Made by a program: the position numbers and the translations under genes. The notes beneath the pieces were generated by a model. The model saw nothing but the letters and a program-made list of their open reading frames with translations, was not told the DNA's origin and did no database searches. From the NCBI RefSeq assembly GCF_000311745.1, contig NZ_HE978531.1, forward strand, positions 124,001-188,000: a stretch of DNA of 64,000 nucleotides, in the 5' to 3' direction. This stretch comes from Anaerococcus obesiensis ph10 (GTDB lineage Bacteria > Bacillota > Clostridia > Tissierellales > Peptoniphilaceae). Shown here one piece after another: positions 35,666-44,621 of this stretch. How positions within the stretch are numbered: the first letter of the stretch is position 1; every line of letters starts with the position of its first letter.

Positions 35666-36154
35666 ATGGATCAATATAAGATGGTTGAAAATAAATTAAA
35701 GGAATTGGAAATAGATTTCAAAATAGTTGATCATCCACCTGCAACTACAACAGAGCTTGCTGACAAATATATAGAAGGGCATGAGGGTGTTCGTACTAAA
35801 TCTATGTTTTTAACTGATAGAAAAAAGAAAAATTTTTATTTGGTTATATTGGATGATTATAAAAGATTAGATATGGATCGTTTTAAAGATATAGTTGGAG
35901 AGAAAAAAGTAAAAATGGCATCTGAAAATTCTTTGATGGAAAAAATGAAACTTCCAGCAGGAACAGTTTCTCCTTTTGGTTTGTTAAATAATGAAGACCA
36001 TGATATAAAATTTTTCATGGACAAAGAAATTGCAGATGAAGAAATAATGACTTTTCATCCAAATATAAACGAAAAAACTTTATTTTTAAAAACAAAAGAT
36101 TTGTTCAAATACTTGGATAATATAGGATATGAAGTAAATATTATAGAATTATAA
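35666..36154 (+). CDS. YbaK/ProXp-type aminoacyl-tRNA deacylase
   Basis: A 162-residue single-domain YbaK/ProRS-INS fold protein, expected to hydrolyse mischarged tRNA-Pro (Ala- or Cys-). Features: IVDHPPATTTELADKY near the start, HEGVRTKSMFLTDRKKKNFYLVILDD with the substrate-pocket lysine, and AGTVSPFGLLNN, the GxxSPFGL loop of this family. ProXp-ala is the closest subfamily by memory. It is separated from apt by the repeat element; GGGTATAGTAT at 35623-35633 is a possible -10 region. RBS TTAGGAGGAAAA before ATG. ProS of this genome already carries a cis-editing INS domain. Confidence 0.9.
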   Translation: MDQYKMVENKLKELEIDFKIVDHPPATTTELADKYIEGHEGVRTKSMFLTDRKKKNFYLVILDDYKRLDMDRFKDIVGEKKVKMASENSLMEKMKLPAGTVSPFGLLNNEDHDIKFFMDKEIADEEIMTFHPNINEKTLFLKTKDLFKYLDNIGYEVNIIEL

Positions 36155-36161
36155 CTTTAGG

Positions 36162-36186
36162 GCATCTAAATTTAGATGCTTTTTTA
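36162..36186 (+). terminator. Terminator after the YbaK gene
   Basis: GCATCTAAA / TTTAGATGC perfect palindrome (36162-36179) followed by six T. Confidence 0.88.
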
Positions 36187-36280
36187 TTTCTTTATTTTAA
36201 AAAATTTTGATTTTTTTGTGGAATTTTTGTAATATAAAATAGGTTTTAACAAAGCTAAGTCTTAAAAAAAGGAAGAAAAA

Positions 36281-37321
36281 ATGAAAAAGAAAGAAAAAAA
36301 ATTTAAAAAATTAAAATATATTTTGATAATTGTTTTTATAGGTTTTATTATAAGTTTAGGGACAAATAAATTTTTGAAAACTGATTTTGATAATTTGCCA
36401 AAACTTGATAGACAAGTTATAGAAGAATACGATAAATTTCAAAAAAGTGATGAAAAATTATGGAAAGATTATAGGCTTGAAGATAAGGATATATTGATAA
36501 TAAATAAAAATGTTGTCGGGAATTTTTATTTGCTTACTAAGGATAAAAATATAAAGTCGATTTTTGCTAAAAAAATAAAGACCAAAGAAGATAAAATAAA
36601 TATTTATAGGATTTCTAAATTGTATCCAAAAAGATTTGAGTATTTAATTGGAAATTTTAATACTAAAGATAAAAATTATAAAATTTTGGGAAAGGATAAT
36701 ATTTTTTATGTAAAATATGACAAAGATTCAATAAATAAAAAATTTTCATCTTTACATTTTTTGCCTTTCCTAAGCCATGAGGCTTTGCATTATTATATGC
36801 AAAAAGATTGGGATAATATTACTTTTAGGGGATATTCTTACAGTGATAAGGAATTGGATTTGTTGGATAGGGAGTATAAAATTTTAGGAAAAATTAAAAA
36901 TGCTCTTGATGAAAATGCTGATGTAAATACTTTAAAAAATTTGGGTAAAGAATATTTAAAGGTAATGGATGAAAGATTTGAAAAAACTAATCCTGAAAAA
37001 ATCCAAGCTGAAATTTTTGAAGAAACAATGGAGGGAGCTGCAAATTATGTATCGATAAAAGCAGCAAAAATTGTTGGATATGATTATGGGATTTTGTATT
37101 TTGATAATACAAAAAATGTAAAATTTGATGAAATAGTTCCAACAATAAAAAAAGGACAAATTAATCAAAGTATAATCGGAGAAAAAATAGTTTATGAATC
37201 TGGATCACTTTTGTGCCAATATTTGGATAAGATTGAAGTTAAAAATTGGCAAGAAAAATTAAATAATAAGGGCAAAAAAGATACAAGCTTATATAGCATT
37301 ATAAAAGAAAATTTAAATTAA
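36281..37321 (+). CDS. Membrane-anchored putative zinc metallopeptidase (HExxH)
   Basis: A 346-residue protein of unknown family. A highly basic N-terminus and one hydrophobic segment (residues ~12-28) anchor it with the body outside the cell. HEALH at residues 166-170 (context LSHEALHYYM) fits the HExxH zinc motif, and EGAANYV at residues 251-257, about 80 residues later, fits the third-ligand motif ExxA/ExxxY of gluzincins, where the glutamate coordinates zinc. The spacing is longer than in most gluzincins but possible. No propeptide or wall-binding motif was seen. It starts after a ~95-base gap with AAAGGAAG as RBS and is followed by the thioesterase gene nine bases later. Confidence 0.72.
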   Translation: MKKKEKKFKKLKYILIIVFIGFIISLGTNKFLKTDFDNLPKLDRQVIEEYDKFQKSDEKLWKDYRLEDKDILIINKNVVGNFYLLTKDKNIKSIFAKKIKTKEDKINIYRISKLYPKRFEYLIGNFNTKDKNYKILGKDNIFYVKYDKDSINKKFSSLHFLPFLSHEALHYYMQKDWDNITFRGYSYSDKELDLLDREYKILGKIKNALDENADVNTLKNLGKEYLKVMDERFEKTNPEKIQAEIFEETMEGAANYVSIKAAKIVGYDYGILYFDNTKNVKFDEIVPTIKKGQINQSIIGEKIVYESGSLLCQYLDKIEVKNWQEKLNNKGKKDTSLYSIIKENLN

Positions 37322-37330
37322 GGAGTTTTT

Positions 37331-37813
37331 ATGAAAGATGCAAAAAAAATTTCTATACAAGAAACTTATGGCGAAAGATTTCAACATTGTTGGGGTTGTG
37401 GACCAAAAAATGATAAGGGATTGCATTTAAAATCTTTCCCAAGTGATGATAAAAAAACTGTAAGAGCAAAAATTATTCCAAATGAAATGTATACGGGTGG
37501 AGTGCCTAAAAATCTTTTTGGTGGAATGATTGCAATGATTTTTGATTGTCATGGCACAGCTTCAGCTGCTTATTTTGCTCATATCAACAAGGGATTGGAA
37601 TTTGATGAAAATACATTAATAGGAAGATTTATAACAGCAAGACTTGAAGTTGATTTTAAAAAACCAACTCCAATGAATGAAGAGATTGAAGTAATAGCAA
37701 AACTTGAAGAAATTAGCGAAAGAAAAGCAATTATTAATATGGAATTATTAGCAAAGGGAGAAATTAGAGCAAAGGCAAAAATGGTTGCAGTTAAAGTAAA
37801 AGATAATATGTAA
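37331..37813 (+). CDS. PaaI/YbgC-type hotdog-fold thioesterase
   Basis: A 160-residue single hotdog-domain protein. HCWGCGPKNDKGLHL near the N-terminus and GGVPKNLFGGMIAMIFDCHGTASAAYF in the central helix are typical of acyl-CoA thioesterases of the PaaI-like group, with aspartate as the likely general base. The later strands are TARLEVDFKKPTPMNEEIEVIAK and MELLAKGEIRAKAKMVAV. Substrate unknown. RBS AAGGAGTTTTT before ATG; nine bases after the metallopeptidase gene, so cotranscribed. Confidence 0.85.
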   Translation: MKDAKKISIQETYGERFQHCWGCGPKNDKGLHLKSFPSDDKKTVRAKIIPNEMYTGGVPKNLFGGMIAMIFDCHGTASAAYFAHINKGLEFDENTLIGRFITARLEVDFKKPTPMNEEIEVIAKLEEISERKAIINMELLAKGEIRAKAKMVAVKVKDNM

Positions 37814-37819
37814 AATTAA

Positions 37820-37868
37820 TCCAGCTATAAATTTTTAAATTAAAAATATATAGCTGGAATTTTTTTAT
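37820..37868 (+). terminator. Terminator after the thioesterase gene
   Basis: TCCAGCTATA (37820-37829) with TATAGCTGGA (37849-37858), AT-rich loop, then T-run. Confidence 0.82.
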
Positions 37869-37933
37869 AAATAATGTTAGCTAGTTGACAATTAAAATTC
37901 TCAAAGTATAATTTTTTCGTCAAGGAGGAAATT

Positions 37934-38406
37934 TTGCAAAAAGGAATTTTAAAAAAATAAAAGATTTGGATATTTGTATGATTAGAAAAATGTCGGAACT
38001 AAAAAACTGCGCAGGACATGATCATTCTAATGTAGCAAATCCAACTCAAGTAAAAATTTTTTCGTATTTGATAGAAAATAAAGATAGGGATGTTTTTCAA
38101 AGAGATTTGGAAGAAGTTCTCAATCTAAGACGAGCTACAATATCAAATATTTTGAAAAAAATGGAAGCAAATGAATATATTGTAAGAGAAACTGATAAAA
38201 AGGATTTGAGATCAAAAAAAATTATTCTTACAGATTTAGCTATCAAAAGATATCAAAAGGGTTTAAATCACTTGAGAGATATTGAAAAGATAGCGACGAA
38301 AAATATAGATAAGAAAGATTTAGAAATATTTAGTAATGTTATTGATAAGATGATTATTAATATTGAAAATTATAATGGAGATATGAATAATGATAAAATT
38401 ATTTAA
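37934..38406 (+). CDS. MarR-family regulator, start region frameshifted
   Basis: Winged-helix regulator; VANPTQVKIFSYLIE, the recognition region DLEEVLNLRRATISNILKKMEANEYIVRE and DLRSKKIILTD (wing) are clear. It overlaps the following ABC gene by 17 bases and probably represses the exporter operon. Start: a strong AAGGAGG (37922-37928) precedes TTG 37934, whose frame reads LQKGILKK and then stops; the regulator frame is joined to it if the A7 run at 37951-37957 had one more A, giving a 157-residue protein. As written, only a TTG at 37966 or an ATG at 37978 without a ribosome site could start it. So the sequence is either mis-called or the gene is weakly translated. Confidence 0.85.
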
Positions 38407-40150
38407 AAATTTGAAAAAAATAGATGTGATTTATGGTTTGATAGCCATAATTTTTATTGTCTTTCAAGTTTATTTAGATTTGAAAATGCCTGATTATATG
38501 TCAAAAATCACGGTGTTGGTTCAATCTGAAGTAAGTGAGCTTGATGAAGTTTTAAAATATGGTGGCTACATGATGGCTTGTGCCTTTGGTTCAATGATTA
38601 GTGCAGTTATTACTGGTTATTTGATTTCTACAGTTTCTGCCAGATTTTCTAAAAATGTTGGAAGAAAATTATTTGATAAGGTGACAAGTTTTTCGAGTGA
38701 AGAAATACACGAATTTTCTACACCAAGCCTTATTACAAGAAATACAAATGATATAACTCAGGTACAAATGTTTTTGGCTATGGGCTTACAAATGTTAATA
38801 AAATCGCCAATAACTGCAATTTGGGCTATAAATAAAATTCTTGATAAAAGTTGGCAATGGTCAGCTGCTACAAGTGTAGCTGTAGTATTTTTGTTGGTTG
38901 TTGTAGGAATAATAATGGCTATTGTAGTTCCAAAATTTAAATTAGTTCAAAATTTAATTGATAAATTAAATAGGGTTACAAGAGAAAATTTAATTGGAAT
39001 TAGAGTTATTAGAGCCTTTAATGCTGAAAAATATCAAGAAGAAAAATTTGAAGAAGTAAATACAGATTTGACAAATTTACAAACTTTTAACCAAAAAATG
39101 TTTGCTTTAATGATGCCAATTATGTTTTTTGTAATGAATTTTTTGGCTTTGGCAATTTATTTTATTGGCTCAAGATTAATTGATGGGGCAATGATTGCAG
39201 AAAAAATTGAATTGTTTGGAAATATGGTTGTATTTTCATCTTATGCTATGCAAGTTATTATGTCATTTTTAATGTTAGCCTTTATTTTTATGATGCTACC
39301 AAGAGCAAATGTTTCAGCAGATCGTATTAATGAAGTTTTAAATACAAAAATTAAAATAGAAGATGGAAAAGGAGTAGTAAAAGATAATGGTATAAAAGGA
39401 AAAGTAGAATTTCAAAATGTATATTTCTCATATCCTGATGCAGAAGAAGCAGTTTTAGAAAATATTTCTTTTACAGCAAACAGGGGAGAAACTGTTGCCT
39501 TTATCGGCTCAACTGGTTCAGGAAAATCTACTTTGATAAATCTTATTCCAAGATTTTACGATGTAAGTGGCGGAAAAATTTTAATAGATGGGATTGATGT
39601 TAGAGATTATCCATTAAAAGATTTATATAATAAATTAGGCTACGCTTCACAAAAAGCATTTTTGTTTAATGAAAGCATAGAAAATAATATAGATTTTGGA
39701 GAAGGACTAAAAGAAATTAGTGATAAAGATATAGAAAAAGCTTTGGACATTGCTCAAGCTAGCGAATTTGTAAATAAAATGGACGATGGCAAAAAATCTA
39801 TGATAGCCCAAAGTGGTACAAATATTTCAGGAGGACAAAAACAAAGATTATCTATTGCTAGAGCCATAGCAAAAGATCCTGAAATATTTATCTTTGATGA
39901 TTCATTTTCAGCACTTGACTACAAAACAGATGCGATTTTGAGAAATGAATTAAAAAAATCTACAGAAAATTCTACCAAATTAATAGTTGCTCAAAGGATT
40001 GGAACTATTATGAATGCAGACGAAATAATAGTTTTAGATCAAGGAAAAATAGTTGGAAAAGGACGCCACAAAGAATTATTAAAAAACTGTGATGTTTATA
40101 GAGAAATTGCTCTATCCCAACTAAGTGAGGAGGAATTATACAATGGCTAG
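38390..40150 (+). CDS. ABC exporter half, degenerate-site subunit of a heterodimer
   Basis: A 586-residue type IV ABC exporter half (membrane domain plus ATPase). Six membrane segments lie in residues ~15-315; the ATPase has Walker A IGSTGSGKST, signature ISGGQKQRL, and Walker B FIFDDSFSALD in which the catalytic glutamate is replaced by aspartate. Loss of that glutamate in one half with a normal signature is the mark of the non-hydrolysing subunit in heterodimers such as TM287/288, LmrCD and BmrCD. Its partner is the next gene. It overlaps the MarR gene and its end overlaps the partner's start. Drug or lipid-like substrates are usual for the family; the real one is unknown. Confidence 0.92.
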   Translation: MIKLFKNLKKIDVIYGLIAIIFIVFQVYLDLKMPDYMSKITVLVQSEVSELDEVLKYGGYMMACAFGSMISAVITGYLISTVSARFSKNVGRKLFDKVTSFSSEEIHEFSTPSLITRNTNDITQVQMFLAMGLQMLIKSPITAIWAINKILDKSWQWSAATSVAVVFLLVVVGIIMAIVVPKFKLVQNLIDKLNRVTRENLIGIRVIRAFNAEKYQEEKFEEVNTDLTNLQTFNQKMFALMMPIMFFVMNFLALAIYFIGSRLIDGAMIAEKIELFGNMVVFSSYAMQVIMSFLMLAFIFMMLPRANVSADRINEVLNTKIKIEDGKGVVKDNGIKGKVEFQNVYFSYPDAEEAVLENISFTANRGETVAFIGSTGSGKSTLINLIPRFYDVSGGKILIDGIDVRDYPLKDLYNKLGYASQKAFLFNESIENNIDFGEGLKEISDKDIEKALDIAQASEFVNKMDDGKKSMIAQSGTNISGGQKQRLSIARAIAKDPEIFIFDDSFSALDYKTDAILRNELKKSTENSTKLIVAQRIGTIMNADEIIVLDQGKIVGKGRHKELLKNCDVYREIALSQLSEEELYNG

Positions 40151-42174
40151 ACATGGAAATGCAAGAGGGAAAATTGAAAAACCAAAAGATTTAAAGTCAT
40201 CAATAAAAAGATTAACAAAAGAATTAAAAGATTTTAAATTATTAATAGGACTTAGCATTGTACTTGCTATCGTTGGTTCAATTTTAACAATAATTACTCC
40301 AAATAAATTATCCGATATGGTTGATGAAATTTCTCTTGGAATTAGACCAAGAGTAGAAAATATTGAACCAATAGCTAAAAATATTCAAAAAGGAATGAAA
40401 AATAGAAAACTTGATCCAATAACAATAGATGGAGTTGAAATTAGCGTAGAAGATCAAATGGAATTTGCAAAAATAATGCAAAAAAACCAAGGAAAAAATA
40501 TGGATATGAAAAATTTATCCAAAGAAGATCAGCTAAAAGAGCTAAAAAAATTGGAATCATTCCCAAAATCAATAAAAAAGTAATTGAACCAAAAATGGAT
40601 TTGGAAAAAATAAAAATATCGCAATTGTAATTGCACTTTTATATTTTATAAGTTCATTTTTTACATTTATCCAGTCCATTTCAATGACAGAAGTTGCAAA
40701 TAGATTTGCAAAAAAACTAAGAAATTCAATTTCTGAAAAAATTAATAGACTGCCATTGACATTTTTTGATAAAAATTCTGTTGGAGATATTTTATCAAGA
40801 GTTACAAATGATATTGATACAATTGCCCAATCAATGAACCAATCGTTGGCAAGTCTTTTCTCATCAATCGTTCAATTTTTAGGAACAATTATAATGATGT
40901 TTTACACAAATTGGCAAATGGCAGTAACTGCTATTGTTTCAAGCACATTTGGTTTTATATTTATGTTTTTGATAATTGGTAAAAGTCAAAAATATTTTTC
41001 AATGCGACAAAAATCACTTGGAAAATTGAATGGACACATTGAAGAAGTTTATTCGGGTTTAAATATTGTAAAATCATACAATGCCAAAAATTATGTTCTA
41101 GATAAATTTGATAAGGCTAATTATGATGTTTATAAAGCAAGTCAGATGAGTCAATTTTTGTCAGGATTAATGATGCCTTTAATGATTTTTATTGGAAATT
41201 TGGGCTATGTTGCAATTTGTATTGTAGGAGCTGTTTTGACAATTAAAGGGAAAATTACTTTTGGAGTAATTGTTGCTTTTATGTCTTATGTCAGATTATT
41301 TACATCTCCACTTTCACAAATCGGACAAGCTATGACATCAATTCAATCAACAGCAGCAAGTAGTGAGAGAGTTTTTGAATTTCTTGATGAAAAAGAAATG
41401 GAAGATGAAAAAGAAAAAAAAGAATATTTAGATCCACAAAAAGCCTTCGGAAATATTGAATTTAAAAAGGTAGAATTTACTTATGATGGAAATAAAAAAC
41501 CAACTATTACAAATTTTTCAGCTGATATTAAAAAAGGACAAAAAGTTGCAATAGTTGGGCCAACAGGAGCTGGTAAAACAACTATGGTAAATCTTTTAAT
41601 GAAATTTTACCAAATAAATAAGGGAGATATTATTATTGATGGAAAATCCATAAATGATTTAAAAAGAGAAAATATCCATGATTTATTTACCATGGTTTTG
41701 CAAGATACTTGGTTATTTAAAGGAACAATTAGAGAAAATATTTTATTTAATAGAAAAGATATTTCAGAAAAAAGATTAAATCATGTAATAAAATCTGTAA
41801 GCTTAGATCATTTTATAAAAACTTTACCAAAAGGACTAGATTCAAAAATTGATGATGACGATTCAGTTTCACAAGGACAAAGGCAACTTCTTACAATTGC
41901 AAGAGCTATGATTGATGATAAACCATTTTTAATTTTAGATGAAGCAACATCAAACGTAGATACAAGAAGTGAAGAATTAGTTCAAGAAGCTATGGATAAA
42001 TTAGCACAAGGAAGAACGTCATTTATAATTGCCCACAGATTATCAACAATCAAAAATGCAGATTTGATTTTGGTAATGGATGAAGGAAATATAATTGAAC
42101 AAGGAAATCATGAACAATTAATGGAAAAAAATGGATTCTACGCTGATCTTTACAATTCACAATTTAGTTTATAA
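40143..42174 (+). pseudogene. ABC exporter half, catalytic subunit, interrupted by two frameshifts
   Basis: Partner of the previous gene. The first part (from ATG 40143, RBS GAGGAGGAAT) holds TM1 and an extended extracellular loop, then stops at 40583; the rest, with TM2-6 and the ATPase, is open in another frame from about 40590 and continues to 42174. Walker A VGPTGAGKTT, a degenerate signature VSQGQRQLL and Walker B FLILDEATSNVD with a normal glutamate complement the partner exactly. Because frame 1 has a stop at 40585 and frame 0 at 40581, a single shift cannot join the parts: two single-base losses are needed, one in the A6 run 40574-40579 and one in an A-run within 40605-40616. Repaired length would be 677 residues. 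Confidence 0.88.
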
Positions 42175-42185
42175 AAGGAGAAAAA

Positions 42186-42599
42186 ATGAAAAAAATAATC
42201 AACACAGCAATGTTTTATATGATTTATGGCTTAACAGCAGGAGCTTTTTATAGAGAATACACTAAACTTAAGGGATTTGAAGGACTAACAAGTCTTTCAA
42301 AAGTCCATCCTTACGTTTTAGTTTTAGGTATGTTAGTATTTTTGGTAATAGGAGCTTACGTATATAGCAATGATGATTTAATAAAAACAAAAAGTTTTTC
42401 TAGATTTTATAAAGTTTATAACCTTGCTCTAGTAGGAACAAGTCTTACAATGTTTGTAAGAGGTCTAACACAAGTAAACGCTAGCCAATTGACAAAAGCA
42501 ATGGATATGTCAATTTCAGGAATAGCAGGAGTATTTCATATATTGATGGCAGTAGCATTTTACTTTTTCTTTAAGTCTTTAAAATCTATTGTAAAATAA
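42186..42599 (+). CDS. DUF2871 family membrane protein
   Basis: A 137-residue protein with four membrane segments (residues ~6-22, 44-62, 76-95 and 109-130). The KVHPYVLVLGMLVFLVIGAYVYS and SGIAGVFHILMAVAFYFFF segments, including two conserved histidines in membrane-proximal places, match DUF2871 as remembered. Function unknown; the family often sits beside MarR and multidrug ABC genes. Twelve bases after the ABC gene with RBS AAAAGGAGAAAAA, so part of that operon. Confidence 0.8.
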   Translation: MKKIINTAMFYMIYGLTAGAFYREYTKLKGFEGLTSLSKVHPYVLVLGMLVFLVIGAYVYSNDDLIKTKSFSRFYKVYNLALVGTSLTMFVRGLTQVNASQLTKAMDMSISGIAGVFHILMAVAFYFFFKSLKSIVK

Positions 42600-42617
42600 A
42601 AATTACAAATGAAAATT

Positions 42618-42672
42618 AAAAGGGACTGTAGGTAAATTATGATTATTAATAATTTTTCTATAGCCTTTTTTT
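42618..42672 (+). terminator. Terminator of the MarR-ABC operon
   Basis: AAAAGG-gaCTGTAG (42618-42631) pairs with CTATAGCCTTTT (42658-42669) with a small bulge; T-run follows. The rest of the ~400-base gap to nhaC is AT-rich with only the nhaC promoter. Confidence 0.6.
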
Positions 42673-42895
42673 TATGTAAATATTCAAAAAATAAAATAAA
42701 TTGAAAGCTTTTAAGAATTTTTAAAATTTTTAAAGCCTACTGAAATTTTTAAGAGAAAAAAATTAATTCTTATTTATATTAAAAATTTAACTTAGCTGTT
42801 AAAATAAAAATATTTTTAAGCCATTTATTTTAATGGGGTATGATTTAATTATTTTGCTTTATCTAGATAACAAAATAAAATAATTAAAATCAAAA

Positions 42896-42924
42896 TTGAC
42901 AATAAGCTCTTGATATTGTAAAAT
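42896..42924 (+). promoter_or_regulatory. Promoter of nhaC
   Basis: TTGACA (42896-42901), 17-bp spacer, TAAAAT (42919-42924). Confidence 0.75.
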
Positions 42925-43001
42925 AAATATACGATAAAATTTAACATATAATTTTATCAAGGCATTATAATAAAATATAATTTACTATGAAAGGAATTAA
43001 T

Positions 43002-44555
43002 ATGGAAAAAGAAAAATCAATTAGGCTACCTAGTTTTTTTGAAGCGATTTTGCCGATTATAACTATGGTGTCTTTGATGATTTATGTATTTGCTTTTGCA
43101 AAAGAAAAAGTTGATGGAAAATTTGAATCTATTTATGATGGGGCACACATGCCTTTAATTTGTGGAATAATTGTTGCTTGTTTGGTTGGAATGATTTGCG
43201 GTCATTCTTTTAAAGAGATGATTAATGGAATGATTAATAGGATTAGCACAACTCTTGATGCAATTTTAATTTTGCTTACTGTTGGGCTTTTGGTTTCTTC
43301 TTTTATGATAAGTGGAACAATTCCAGCTCTTATTTATTATGGGCTTGATTTATTAAATCCAAAATTATTTTTGCCAATTGGTTGTATCATAACGGCGATT
43401 GTAAGTCTTGCTTGTGGATCTTCTTGGACTGCAACAGCAACAATTGGAATTGCATTTATGACAATAGGAAAGGGAATGGGAATTAATCCAGCGATTAGTG
43501 CTGGTATGGTAATTTCTGGTGCTTATATTGGAGATAAATTTTCTCCTTTATCAGATACTACAAATCTTGCAGCTGGTGTTTCAAAAACTGGTTTGTTTGA
43601 TCACGTTACTGCAATGATTTCTACAACTGGTCCAGTTTTTATAATTTCTTTAATTTTATATACGATTTTGGGACTTAGGGCAAATGTTGTTAATTATGAT
43701 CCAACAATTGCAGAAGGCATAAAAACTTCTCTTGCAAATAATTTTAATTTAAATCCTTTGGTCTTACTTCCGATTGCAATTATAATTTTAGTTTGTGTAT
43801 TAAGAATTGAAGGCTTGGCTGGTGTAATGATTTCTGTTGTAGTTGGAATTATTTTTTCTTTAATTTTTCAACAGCCAAGATCTCTTGCTGAAATTTTTTC
43901 AATTTTACACTATGGTCCAGATATTGAAACAGGAAATGCTTTTGTTGATCAAGCTTTGGCAAAGGGAGGAATGGATAATCAAATGTGGACTATAAATTTA
44001 ATTTTATTAGCTGTATCTTTTGGAGGAGCTTTAGAAAAATCTGGAGTTGTTGAAAAATTATTTGCTCACTTAAAAGAAAAAATTAATTCAGTTGGTGGAC
44101 TTGTTTTTACAACAATGGCAACTTCAATTTTTTGCGATGCAACTATGTGTGATCAATTTTTAGGCATTGGAGTTCCAGCTCCACTTTATGAAGATAAATA
44201 TGATGATATGGGTCTTTCAAGAAATTTTTTATCGAGAACTTTAGAAGATGCAGGCACTTTGTGGGCAGTTATGTTTCCGTGGACAGCCTGTGGAGCTTAT
44301 CAAATGAAAACTTTGGGAGTAAATCCTCTTTATTATTTCCCATTTGCATTTGTAAATTTAATAAATCCAATATATGCTCTAGTAACAGCGTATTTTAAAA
44401 GAAATATATTTTGGGCAGATGGTTCATACACAAATATTTTTGGAAAAACAAAAATGAAAAAGAAAGCACACGCACCAAAAGAAGTAGAAATTTATGCAAC
44501 AAATCAATTAGATAAATTAAGAAAAGAAGGAAAAGCTCCAAAAATTTCACTTTAA
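43002..44555 (+). CDS. nhaC: NhaC-type Na+/H+ antiporter family transporter
   Basis: A 517-residue membrane protein of the NhaC family with about twelve hydrophobic segments. Family motifs: MICGHSFKEMINGM, CGSSWTATATIGIAFM, SGAYIGDKFSPLSDTTNLAAG with the conserved D-K...SD and TN positions, and SIFCDATMCDQFLGIGVP. ATG 43002 is preferred to ATG 42987 since AAGGA precedes it with proper spacing. NhaC members exchange Na+ for H+ or for malate/lactate; the substrate pair is not readable. It has its own promoter and a terminator shared with the convergent symporter gene. Confidence 0.92.
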   Translation: MEKEKSIRLPSFFEAILPIITMVSLMIYVFAFAKEKVDGKFESIYDGAHMPLICGIIVACLVGMICGHSFKEMINGMINRISTTLDAILILLTVGLLVSSFMISGTIPALIYYGLDLLNPKLFLPIGCIITAIVSLACGSSWTATATIGIAFMTIGKGMGINPAISAGMVISGAYIGDKFSPLSDTTNLAAGVSKTGLFDHVTAMISTTGPVFIISLILYTILGLRANVVNYDPTIAEGIKTSLANNFNLNPLVLLPIAIIILVCVLRIEGLAGVMISVVVGIIFSLIFQQPRSLAEIFSILHYGPDIETGNAFVDQALAKGGMDNQMWTINLILLAVSFGGALEKSGVVEKLFAHLKEKINSVGGLVFTTMATSIFCDATMCDQFLGIGVPAPLYEDKYDDMGLSRNFLSRTLEDAGTLWAVMFPWTACGAYQMKTLGVNPLYYFPFAFVNLINPIYALVTAYFKRNIFWADGSYTNIFGKTKMKKKAHAPKEVEIYATNQLDKLRKEGKAPKISL

Positions 44556-44587
44556 ATCCTCCATTTAAATAAGCTTTTCTTTCAAAA

Positions 44588-44620
44588 AAATAATGCTATA
44601 CAAAAAGTATAGCATTATTT
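44588..44620. terminator. Bidirectional terminator between nhaC and the DAACS gene
   Basis: AAATAATGCTATAC (44588-44601), loop AAAAA, GTATAGCATTATTT (44607-44620), A-run on one side and T-run on the other. Confidence 0.92.
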
Positions 44621-44621
44621 T

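Noticed and set aside
42673-42895. Possible small RNA or gene in the gap before nhaC
   Set aside because: Only AT-rich sequence without a good start, stem or family motif; I see nothing to support a feature.
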